From Polynucleobacter meluiroseus (lineage in GTDB: Bacteria; Verrucomicrobiota; Verrucomicrobiia; Opitutales; UBA953), in the NCBI GenBank assembly GCA_943323725.2, contig CALPIW020000031.1, positions 1-11,471 on the forward strand: 11,471 nucleotides of DNA, read 5' to 3'. Position 1 is the stretch's first letter. Every line of letters begins with the position of its first letter. Below are positions 6,614-11,471 of the stretch, piece by piece. The translations under genes and the position numbers were made by a program. Below the pieces are notes generated by a model. That model worked only from the letters and a program-made list of their open reading frames with translations, made no database searches and was not told the DNA's origin.

Positions 6614-7381
6614 ATGTCTTCGCTCCGTATCGCCGACCGCACCTTCGCCTCGCGCCTCCTCACGGGCACGGGCAAGTACGCCTCCGCCGCGCAGCTCCGC
6701 GCCGTGCTCGACGCTTCCGGCGCCGAGGTGGTGACGATGGCGATCAAGCGCGTGCGCTTCGGCGCCAAGGACGATGGCATCCTCTCCGCGCTCGACCCCA
6801 AGAAGCATCTCATCCTGCCGAACACTTCCGGCGTGCGCACGGCCAAGGAGGCGATCTTCGCCGCCGAGCTCGCCCGCGAGGCGCTCGGGACTTCCTGGCT
6901 GAAGCTCGAGATCCATCCGGATCCGAAATACCTGATGCCCGACCCGGTGGAGACCCTCGAGGCCTGCCGTGAACTGGTGAAGAAGGGTTTCACGGTCCTG
7001 CCTTACATCCACGCCGACCCCGTCCTCGCCAAGCGCCTCGAAGAAGTCGGCGCCGCCGCGGTCATGCCGCTCGGCGCGCCGATCGGTTCCAATCGCGGCC
7101 TGCTGTCGCGCGACTTCCTCCGCATCATCATCGAACAGGCCCGCGTGCCGGTCATCGTCGACGCCGGCTTGGGCGCCCCTTCGCACGCCGCCGAAGCCCT
7201 TGAGCTCGGCGCGGATGCCGTCCTGGTGAATACCGCCATCGCTTCTTCGGGCGACCCCGTCGCGATGGCCCGTGCCTTCCGTCTCGCGGTCGAAGCCGGC
7301 CGCGCCGCCCGCGAAGCCGGCCTGGGCGTCGGTTCCGACAAGGCCGAACCGACCTCGCCCCTCACGGGTTTCCTCGACTGA
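6614..7381 (+). CDS. thiG: Thiazole synthase ThiG
   Basis: ThiG condenses 1-deoxy-D-xylulose 5-phosphate, dehydroglycine and ThiS-thiocarboxylate sulfur into the thiazole of thiamine. From the ATG at 6614 the product is 255 residues, the usual family length. Hallmarks are LLTGTGKY at 15-22, PNTSGVRTAKEA at 69-80, Lys97 in WLKLEIHPDPKYLMPDP (the Schiff-base lysine region), VLPYIHADPVLAKRLEE, MPLGAPIGSNRGL and VDAGLGAPSHAAEALELGADAVLVNTAIA. An in-frame GTG at 6602 lies 9 nt after GAGGAG (6587-6592), one of the few Shine-Dalgarno-like sites in the window, so the true start may be that GTG, adding four residues. The longer open frame running back to 6410 overlaps thiE and is not real. The stop is 3 nt before the methyltransferase gene. 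Confidence 0.93.
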   Translation: MSSLRIADRTFASRLLTGTGKYASAAQLRAVLDASGAEVVTMAIKRVRFGAKDDGILSALDPKKHLILPNTSGVRTAKEAIFAAELAREALGTSWLKLEIHPDPKYLMPDPVETLEACRELVKKGFTVLPYIHADPVLAKRLEEVGAAAVMPLGAPIGSNRGLLSRDFLRIIIEQARVPVIVDAGLGAPSHAAEALELGADAVLVNTAIASSGDPVAMARAFRLAVEAGRAAREAGLGVGSDKAEPTSPLTGFLD

Positions 7382-7384
7382 CCG

Positions 7385-8140
7385 ATGGCCGCGAAGCCCG
7401 GCAGGATGCGTGCGGACGAATTGCTGCTGAAGCTTTCGCTCGCGCCTTCCCGCTCGGTCGCCCAAGCGCTCATCCTCGCCGGCAAGGTCCGTTCGGGACC
7501 CGACGCCGTCGTCAATAAGCCGTCCCAGTCCTTCCCGGAGGACGCCGTGCTCACCGTCGATCAACCTCCGCGCTTCGTTTCCCGCGGCGGCGAGAAGCTC
7601 GAGGGCGCGCTCGATCATTTCAAGATTCCCGTCGAAGGCCTGCACGGGCTCGACGTGGGCGCCTCGACCGGCGGCTTCACCGACTGCCTCCTGCAGCGTG
7701 GCGTCGTCAGCATGACGTGCGTCGACGTCGGCACGGCCCAGCTCCATTCGAAGCTGCGCAACGACCCGCGCATCAAGAATCTCGAGAAGTTCAACGCGCG
7801 GGAGATCAACAACGTCGAGCTTCCCCATCAGACCTACGGCATCGTGGTCATGGATCTGTCGTTCATCTCGCTGGGGCTCATTTTGCCGATCGCCTGGCAG
7901 CGGGTAGGGAAGGGAGGCCATCTCGTGGCGCTCATCAAGCCGCAGTTCGAGGCGACCAAGGCCGAGGCTGACAAGGGGCGGGGTATCATCAAGGACCCGG
8001 TCATCCATGCTCGCGTGGTCGACGGCCTGACCGCCGCCGCCCAAGGCCTCCCGGGCGCCCAGGTCCTCGGGGTCATCCTTTCGCCCATTGAGGGCGGGGA
8101 CGGTAATAAGGAGTTCCTGATCGCGGTCAAAAGGGCCTAA
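7385..8140 (+). CDS. tlyA: TlyA-family rRNA 2'-O-methyltransferase (S4 domain plus FtsJ-like domain)
   Basis: The 251-residue protein has an N-terminal S4 RNA-binding domain (about residues 8-65, ADELLLKLSLAPSRSVAQAL) and an FtsJ/RrmJ-type Rossmann methyltransferase. SAM motif I is LDVGASTGGFTDCLL (89-103). The catalytic tetrad of the family is present as Lys71 (RGGEKL), Asp157 (VMDLSFISL), Lys185 (LIKPQFEA) and Glu243 (KEFL). In mycobacteria TlyA methylates the ribose of 23S C1920 and 16S C1409 and determines capreomycin sensitivity; some family members act only on 23S. Hemolysin annotations of this family are a historical error. ATG at 7385 is 3 nt after thiG; Met8 is a second possible start that would give a shorter N-terminus. 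It appears to be co-transcribed with the thiamine genes, without an obvious biochemical link. Confidence 0.92.
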   Translation: MAAKPGRMRADELLLKLSLAPSRSVAQALILAGKVRSGPDAVVNKPSQSFPEDAVLTVDQPPRFVSRGGEKLEGALDHFKIPVEGLHGLDVGASTGGFTDCLLQRGVVSMTCVDVGTAQLHSKLRNDPRIKNLEKFNAREINNVELPHQTYGIVVMDLSFISLGLILPIAWQRVGKGGHLVALIKPQFEATKAEADKGRGIIKDPVIHARVVDGLTAAAQGLPGAQVLGVILSPIEGGDGNKEFLIAVKRA

Positions 8141-8230
8141 GTAGGGCTAGGGACAGGGCCAGTGAAGCAGAAGAGCTAAGGATTAGGCCTATTTTATGGC
8201 ATTTCTACCCCCCATCCCTACCCCTGCCCC
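8133..8230. other. Facing G-run arrays (G-quadruplex-capable) between tlyA and rpsR
   Basis: On the plus strand four GGG runs occur at 8133-8135, 8144-8146, 8150-8152 and 8156-8158, with loops of 8, 3 and 3 nt; the first lies inside the tlyA 3' end. On the minus strand the complement of 8208-8230 reads G4-CA-G4-TA-G3-AT-G6, a textbook quadruplex pattern with three 2-nt loops. Between them is a short AT-richer stretch (8181-8206) with the 8-bp palindrome TAGGCCTA at 8184-8191. The two arrays could also pair imperfectly with each other: 8141-8152 against 8210-8221 gives 10 of 12 base pairs. Function is not known. Confidence 0.5.
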
Positions 8231-8261
8231 GCCTCCGGCACTCGGCGCCCCCCATTTCTCC

Positions 8262-8289
8262 TTGCCCTCGGCCCTCCTCCGCTTACTTC
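8262..8289 (+). promoter_or_regulatory. Weak candidate promoter of rpsR
   Basis: TTGCCC (8262-8267) and a T-rich TACTTC (8284-8289, 16-nt spacer) lie in a strongly pyrimidine-rich tract just before the rpsR ATG at 8300. The same TTGCCC box appears before sua5 and proS. The -10 match is poor, so this is only a suggestion. The tract contains no Shine-Dalgarno sequence. Confidence 0.25.
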
Positions 8290-8299
8290 CAAACCTCCC

Positions 8300-8494
8300 A
8301 TGACCACCGAAGGTAAGCTCAAGCGTTCCCGCAACCCCCTCGACTTCGATTTCACCGAACCCGAGGCCCTGTCGCGCTACGTCACCGAGACGGGCAAGAT
8401 CCTGCCCCGTAAGCTGACCGGCCTCACCGCCCGCCAGCAGCGTCATATTGCCAAGGCCGTTAAGCGCGCCCGCAATATGATCACGATGAAGTAA
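8300..8494 (+). CDS. rpsR: Small ribosomal subunit protein bS18
   Basis: The 64-residue basic protein matches bS18 over its conserved core: LSRYVTETGKILPRKLTGLTARQQRHIAKAVKRARNM. bS18 binds 16S rRNA in the platform of the 30S subunit next to bS6. The N-terminal part (TTEGKLKRSRNPLDFDFTEP) is short and lacks the cysteines found in this region of many bS18 proteins, including the zinc-binding pair of C+ forms. The C-terminus stops at MITMK, shorter than E. coli (75 residues). Unlike the usual rpsF-rpsR-rplI arrangement, it stands alone with about 160 nt before it and an intrinsic terminator right after it. Confidence 0.95.
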   Translation: MTTEGKLKRSRNPLDFDFTEPEALSRYVTETGKILPRKLTGLTARQQRHIAKAVKRARNMITMK

Positions 8495-8516
8495 TCGCCT
8501 CTGCGATGACTTTCCC

Positions 8517-8541
8517 GGGCCGCCTTTCAGGCGGCCTTTTT
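8517..8541 (+). terminator. Intrinsic terminator of rpsR
   Basis: An 8-bp perfect stem, GGCCGCCT (8518-8525) and AGGCGGCC (8529-8536), with a 3-nt loop TTC is followed by five T (8537-8541). It begins 23 nt after the rpsR stop codon, so rpsR is probably a single-gene transcript. Confidence 0.9.
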
Positions 8542-8558
8542 GTTGTCGGTCTGGGAGG

Positions 8559-8587
8559 TTGCCCCCGCCGGCGTCTCGAGGTAAATC
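8559..8587 (+). promoter_or_regulatory. Candidate promoter of sua5-prmC
   Basis: TTGCCC (8559-8564), an exact 17-nt spacer and TAAATC (8582-8587, TA plus A at the fourth position) lie just after the rpsR terminator and before the TTG start at 8630. Transcription would begin near 8594, giving a leader of roughly 36 nt. A 7-bp hairpin (8587-8593 with 8602-8608) overlaps the -10 box and the predicted transcript start. Confidence 0.4.
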
Positions 8588-8629
8588 GGACGGGACTCCC
8601 GCCGTCCGGCTCGTAAGATCCCGTCTCCC

Positions 8630-9613
8630 TTGTCTCCGTCTGCTTCCAGTTTCCTGACCTCCGCTCCCGCCGACCTCGCGCGCGCGGCCGAGCTTCTGCG
8701 TCAGGGCGCCTGCGTGGCCTTGCCGACCGAGACGGTCTACGGCCTCGCCGCCGACGCGACCAACCCCGCGGCGCTCGCCCAGGTCTTCGCGATCAAGGGC
8801 CGCCCGCTCCTCGACCCGCTCATCGTCCACGTGCTCGATCAGGTCGCGCTCGCCGAAGTCGCCGAGCCCGATCCGCGCCTCGCACTCCTCGCTTCGCTCT
8901 GGCCGGGTCCATTGACGGTCGTGCTTCGTCGCAAGTCCGTCGTGCCCGATCTCGTCACGGCCGGCAAGGACACCGTCGCGGTCCGCATCCCGGCCCATCC
9001 GCTCTTCCGCGAGGTGCTGCGTCTCGCTGGCCGCCCGCTCGCCGCGCCGAGCGCCAACCCATTCGGTTACGTCAGCCCGACCAAGGCCACGCACGTGCGG
9101 GACTCCCTCGGGGAACGTTGTCCATGGATCGTCGACGGTGGCGCCTGCGCCCACGGCGTCGAATCCACGATTCTTGACCTTTCTGTCCCTGGTCGCGCCC
9201 GACTGCTCCGTCCGGGTCCGATCCCGCTCGAGAAACTCCGCGAACTCCTCGGCGACGTCGAGGTGGTCACGCGCGCCGCGAGCCAGCAGGCCGCGCAGGA
9301 CGCCCCGGGCATGCTCGAACGCCATTACAGCCCGGCCACCCGTGTCGTGCTCTTCCCGAACGGCACGTTGCCAGTGATCGCCAACCTGCGCTCCGCGGTG
9401 CTCTTCCTCGGTCGCCGCGCGCACGCTCCGGCCAACGCCGACGTCTTCCTGCTTTCCGAAGCCGGTTCGACCGAAGAGGCCGCGCATAATCTTTTCGACC
9501 TGCTCCGTCAGCTCGACGCCCGCGGCTATGAGACGATCCACGCCGAGCTCGCGCCGCCCGCCGGCATCGGCGCCGCCTACAATGACCGCCTGACCCGCGC
9601 CGCCGCCCGCTGA
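8630..9613 (+). CDS. L-threonylcarbamoyladenylate synthase, long Sua5 form
   Basis: This enzyme makes threonylcarbamoyl-AMP from threonine, bicarbonate and ATP, the first step of the universal t6A37 modification of ANN-decoding tRNAs. The YrdC fold is complete: ALPTETVYGLAADA at about 29-42, the IKGRP Lys/Arg motif, DPLIVHV, LWPGPLTVVL, VAVRIPAHP, APSANPFGYVSPT and the GVESTILDL loop. At 327 residues it also carries the C-terminal Sua5 domain joined by a linker (PGMLERHYSPATRV), unlike the short TsaC form. TTG at 8630 is chosen because an in-frame TAA lies at 8582-8584, no ATG or GTG lies between, and the fold begins by residue 14. Its stop overlaps the prmC start by one base (TGATG). Confidence 0.93.
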   Translation: MSPSASSFLTSAPADLARAAELLRQGACVALPTETVYGLAADATNPAALAQVFAIKGRPLLDPLIVHVLDQVALAEVAEPDPRLALLASLWPGPLTVVLRRKSVVPDLVTAGKDTVAVRIPAHPLFREVLRLAGRPLAAPSANPFGYVSPTKATHVRDSLGERCPWIVDGGACAHGVESTILDLSVPGRARLLRPGPIPLEKLRELLGDVEVVTRAASQQAAQDAPGMLERHYSPATRVVLFPNGTLPVIANLRSAVLFLGRRAHAPANADVFLLSEAGSTEEAAHNLFDLLRQLDARGYETIHAELAPPAGIGAAYNDRLTRAAAR

Positions 9614-10458
9614 TGCAGAACCTCCTCGAGACGCTGAAGAAGGCCGCGGAATTCCTCGCGCGTAAGGGACTGGAGAAGCCGCGCGTGGAAGCCGAACACC
9701 TCTTCGCCGCGGGCCTGGGGCTGAAGCGCCTCGACCTTTACCTGCAGTTCGAACGGCTGCTCAACGACGAGGAAGTGAAACGCCTGCGCGACCTGACGGT
9801 CCGTCGCGGCAATCGCGAGCCGCTTCAGCACATCGTTGGCAAGGTCGAGTTCCGCGATCTCGTCCTTAAATCTGATAAGCGCGCGTTGATCCCGCGTCCG
9901 GAGACCGAAGAACTCATCGACCTCGCGCTCGCGCTGTTCCCGGAGGATCAGGCCGTCCGCGTGCTCGACCTCGGCACGGGCTCCGGCGCCATCGCGCTGG
10001 CCCTCGCCGCCGAGCGTCCGCTCTGGAAGGTCGACGCGGTCGATCGTTCGGCCGCCGCCCTCGCCCTCGCCCGCGAGAACGCCGTGCAGTGCAATCTGAC
10101 CGAGCGCGTCAACTTCGCCGAGTCCGATTGGTTCGCCGCCGTCACCGATGCTTACGACCTCATCGTCTCGAATCCGCCTTATCTCACCGAAGCCGAAGTG
10201 GCCGAGGCCGACCCAGAAGTCCGCGAGTTCGATCCGAAGTCCGCGCTCATCGCGCCCGAGGAAGGCCTCGCCGACCTGCGCCGCATCCTGACCGATGCGC
10301 CGAAGTTCCTGCGTGCCGGCGGCTGGGTGCTTTGCGAGACCGGCATCGACCAGCACGTCGCCCTGGCGGAACTCTCGGCCCAGCTCGGTTACGCCGAGTC
10401 CGCCGGCCTGCCCGACATGAGCGGCCGCCCGCGTTTCTGGAAAGCGAAGAAAGCCTAG
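9613..10458 (+). CDS. prmC: Peptide chain release factor N5-glutamine methyltransferase PrmC
   Basis: PrmC methylates the glutamine of the GGQ motif in release factors RF1 and RF2 using SAM, which speeds peptide release. The 281-residue protein has the normal length, with a small helical N-terminal domain containing EPLQHIVGKVEF (Gln72-His73) and PRPETEELID. A Rossmann methyltransferase domain follows, with VLDLGTGSGAIALALA (117-132) and the substrate-binding NPPY motif at 187-190. The ATG shares its A with the stop of the sua5-type gene, so translation is probably coupled. Both genes serve translation fidelity. HemK is an old name for the same protein. The REP-like element begins 23 nt after its stop. 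Confidence 0.95.
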   Translation: MQNLLETLKKAAEFLARKGLEKPRVEAEHLFAAGLGLKRLDLYLQFERLLNDEEVKRLRDLTVRRGNREPLQHIVGKVEFRDLVLKSDKRALIPRPETEELIDLALALFPEDQAVRVLDLGTGSGAIALALAAERPLWKVDAVDRSAAALALARENAVQCNLTERVNFAESDWFAAVTDAYDLIVSNPPYLTEAEVAEADPEVREFDPKSALIAPEEGLADLRRILTDAPKFLRAGGWVLCETGIDQHVALAELSAQLGYAESAGLPDMSGRPRFWKAKKA

Positions 10459-10481
10459 TTCGAGGGCCGTCTTTTGTCTTG

Positions 10482-10539
10482 GGTAGGGTCGGCACTGCGT
10501 GCCGACCTAGCTAGGTCAGCACGCAGTGCTGACCCTGCC
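10482..10539. repeat. Paired inverted REP-like palindromes (BIME-like)
   Basis: A 58-nt imperfect palindrome is centred between 10510 and 10511, with 26 of 29 positions paired. It is made of two smaller hairpins facing each other: stem 10487-10494/10500-10507 with loop CTGCG, and stem 10514-10521/10527-10534 with loop CGCAG. Each small stem is a perfect 8 bp. The hairpins differ from each other at one base pair (G-C at 10491/10503, A-T at 10518/10530), so the change is compensated within each unit. There is no T-tract, so it is not a canonical terminator. The form fits repetitive extragenic palindromes; genome-wide copy number is unknown from this window. Confidence 0.75.
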
Positions 10540-10557
10540 TCGAGGCGAGAACCCGTC

Positions 10558-10587
10558 TTGCCCTTCGACCCGCCTTCGCTCTTTACT
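10558..10587 (+). promoter_or_regulatory. Weak candidate promoter of proS
   Basis: TTGCCC (10558-10563), an 18-nt spacer and TTTACT (10582-10587, four of six matches to TATAAT) end only 6 nt before the proS ATG at 10594. If real, the transcript would be leaderless or nearly so. No Shine-Dalgarno is present in the same stretch. Confidence 0.3.
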
Positions 10588-10593
10588 GACCTT

Positions 10594-11471
10594 ATGTCCC
10601 AGCAGCCCGCCGCCAAACCGAAGACCGCCATCACCCCGACCCGCCAGGATGACTATCCCGAGTGGTACCTGCAGGTGATCAAGCACGCCGACCTGGCCGA
10701 GAACAGCCCGGTCCGTGGTTGCATGGTGATCAAGCCGTGGGGCTATGCGCTCTGGGAGAACATCCACCGCGACCTCGACGCGATGTTCAAGGAGACCGGC
10801 CACGTGAACGCCTACTTCCCGCTCTTCATCCCGGTCAGCTACATCCAGAAGGAAGCCGCGCACGTCGACGGCTTCGCCAAGGAATGCGCGGTCGTCACCC
10901 ATTCCCGTCTCGAGGCCGGACCCGACGGCAAGCTCGTCCCCGCCGGCGAGCTCGAAGAGCCGCTCATCGTTCGTCCGACTTCCGAGACCATCATCGGCGA
11001 GACCTACTCCAAGTGGGTCCAGTCCTACCGCGACCTCCCGATCCTCATCAACCAGTGGGCCAACGTCGTCCGCTGGGAGATGCGCACGCGCCTCTTCCTT
11101 CGCACCGCCGAGTTCCTCTGGCAGGAAGGCCACACGGTCCATGCGACCGAAGCCGAGGCCGTCGAAGAGACGAACAAGATGCTCGAGGTGTATGCTGACT
11201 TCGCCGAGAACTACATGGCGATGCCGGTCATCAAGGGCCGTAAGACCGAGGGCGAACGTTTCCCTGGCGCCGTCGACACGCTGTGCATCGAATCGATGAT
11301 GCAGGACCGCAAGGCCCTCCAGGCCGGCACGTCGCACTACCTCGGCCAGAACTTCGCCAAGTCCTGCAACATCCAGTTCCAGGACGAGAAGGGCACCCAG
11401 CAGTACGCGCACACGACCTCGTGGGGCGTGTCCACCCGCCTCATCGGCGGCATGATCATGACGCACTCCGA
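10594..11471 (+). CDS. proS: Prolyl-tRNA synthetase, archaeal/eukaryotic type, 3'-truncated by window
   Basis: The frame is open from the ATG at 10594 to the window end, giving 292 codons of a protein that usually has about 480 to 500 residues. The enzyme charges tRNA(Pro) with proline. Visible features are DDYPEWYLQVI near the start, VRGCMVIKPWGYALWENI (motif 1 region), RPTSETIIGETYSKWV with the Thr129-Ser130-Glu131 proline-binding loop, motif 2 at about 158-180 (VVRWEMRTRLFLRTAEFLWQ and EGH) and HTTSWGVSTRLIGGMIMTHS at the end. The pattern is that of the archaeal/eukaryotic-like class, which lacks the editing insertion of the E. coli type; no insertion is seen between motifs 2 and 3 so far. 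A Pro/Lys-rich stretch of about 15 residues precedes the fold. No Shine-Dalgarno is seen. Confidence 0.95.
   Translation, partial: MSQQPAAKPKTAITPTRQDDYPEWYLQVIKHADLAENSPVRGCMVIKPWGYALWENIHRDLDAMFKETGHVNAYFPLFIPVSYIQKEAAHVDGFAKECAVVTHSRLEAGPDGKLVPAGELEEPLIVRPTSETIIGETYSKWVQSYRDLPILINQWANVVRWEMRTRLFLRTAEFLWQEGHTVHATEAEAVEETNKMLEVYADFAENYMAMPVIKGRKTEGERFPGAVDTLCIESMMQDRKALQAGTSHYLGQNFAKSCNIQFQDEKGTQQYAHTTSWGVSTRLIGGMIMTHS

Noticed and set aside
5223..8044. Long minus-strand open frames (416 residues at 5223-6473 and 496 residues at 6554-8044), and similar ones at 1324-2370, 2765-3691, 8189-9541, 9577-10356 and 10516-11466
   Set aside because: They lie opposite well-supported genes, have no recognisable domains and show the Arg/Gly/Asp/Glu/His-rich composition expected from reading GC-rich codons backwards.
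10482..10539. The palindrome as an intrinsic terminator of prmC
   Set aside because: No T-tract follows either arm; the right flank is GC-rich. The structure fits REP elements better.
1..11471. CRISPR array, tRNA or rRNA genes, insertion sequence, toxin-antitoxin or defence genes
   Set aside because: No regularly spaced repeats, no recognisable structural RNA sequence and no transposase or defence-type proteins were seen on either strand.

Overview
This is a GC-rich bacterial chromosome segment made almost entirely of ordinary genes, packed into short co-directional operons. The organism is Gram-negative or otherwise diderm: the window encodes a tripartite-type ABC exporter adaptor, two lipoproteins and an outer-membrane beta-barrel protein. 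Very few start codons have a Shine-Dalgarno sequence, the prolyl-tRNA synthetase is of the archaeal/eukaryotic type, and the thiazole/thiamine cluster carries a ThiE-like paralogue of a kind I recall from Bacteroidota. Together these suggest a GC-rich member of the PVC group, perhaps Verrucomicrobiota (Opitutae-like). That placement is inference.

Layout. (1) 1-3709, plus strand: a MacA/HlyD-type adaptor (5' end outside the window), a MacB/LolD-type ATPase, a MacB/FtsX-type permease and an alpha/beta-hydrolase lipoprotein. The genes are separated by 1 to 7 nt or overlap, and the run ends at a strong bidirectional terminator (3730-3757). (2) 3779-4961, minus strand: a cyclophilin-type prolyl isomerase lipoprotein followed by a small outer-membrane beta-barrel protein; this unit converges on the same terminator. 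(3) 5048-8140, plus strand: thiS, a divergent ThiE/TenI-like gene, thiE, thiG and a TlyA-family rRNA methyltransferase. (4) 8300-8494: rpsR (bS18) alone, with its own intrinsic terminator. (5) 8630-10458: sua5/tsaC-type threonylcarbamoyl-AMP synthase overlapping prmC. (6) 10594 to the window end: the 5' part of proS.

Functionally, the first block exports an unknown substrate across the envelope and adds a lipid-anchored esterase. The second handles periplasmic folding and an outer-membrane protein. The third makes the thiamine thiazole and couples it to the pyrimidine. From tlyA onward the theme is translation: rRNA methylation, a ribosomal protein, tRNA t6A synthesis, release-factor methylation and tRNA(Pro) charging.

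I found no clear new system, CRISPR array, phage or transposase. The most interesting items are a pair of inverted REP-like hairpins with compensatory base changes before proS (10482-10539), the ThiE paralogue that has lost ThiE signature residues, facing G-run arrays (a potential G-quadruplex on each strand) between tlyA and rpsR, and recurring TTGCCC-type promoter candidates lying very close to start codons that lack Shine-Dalgarno sequences.
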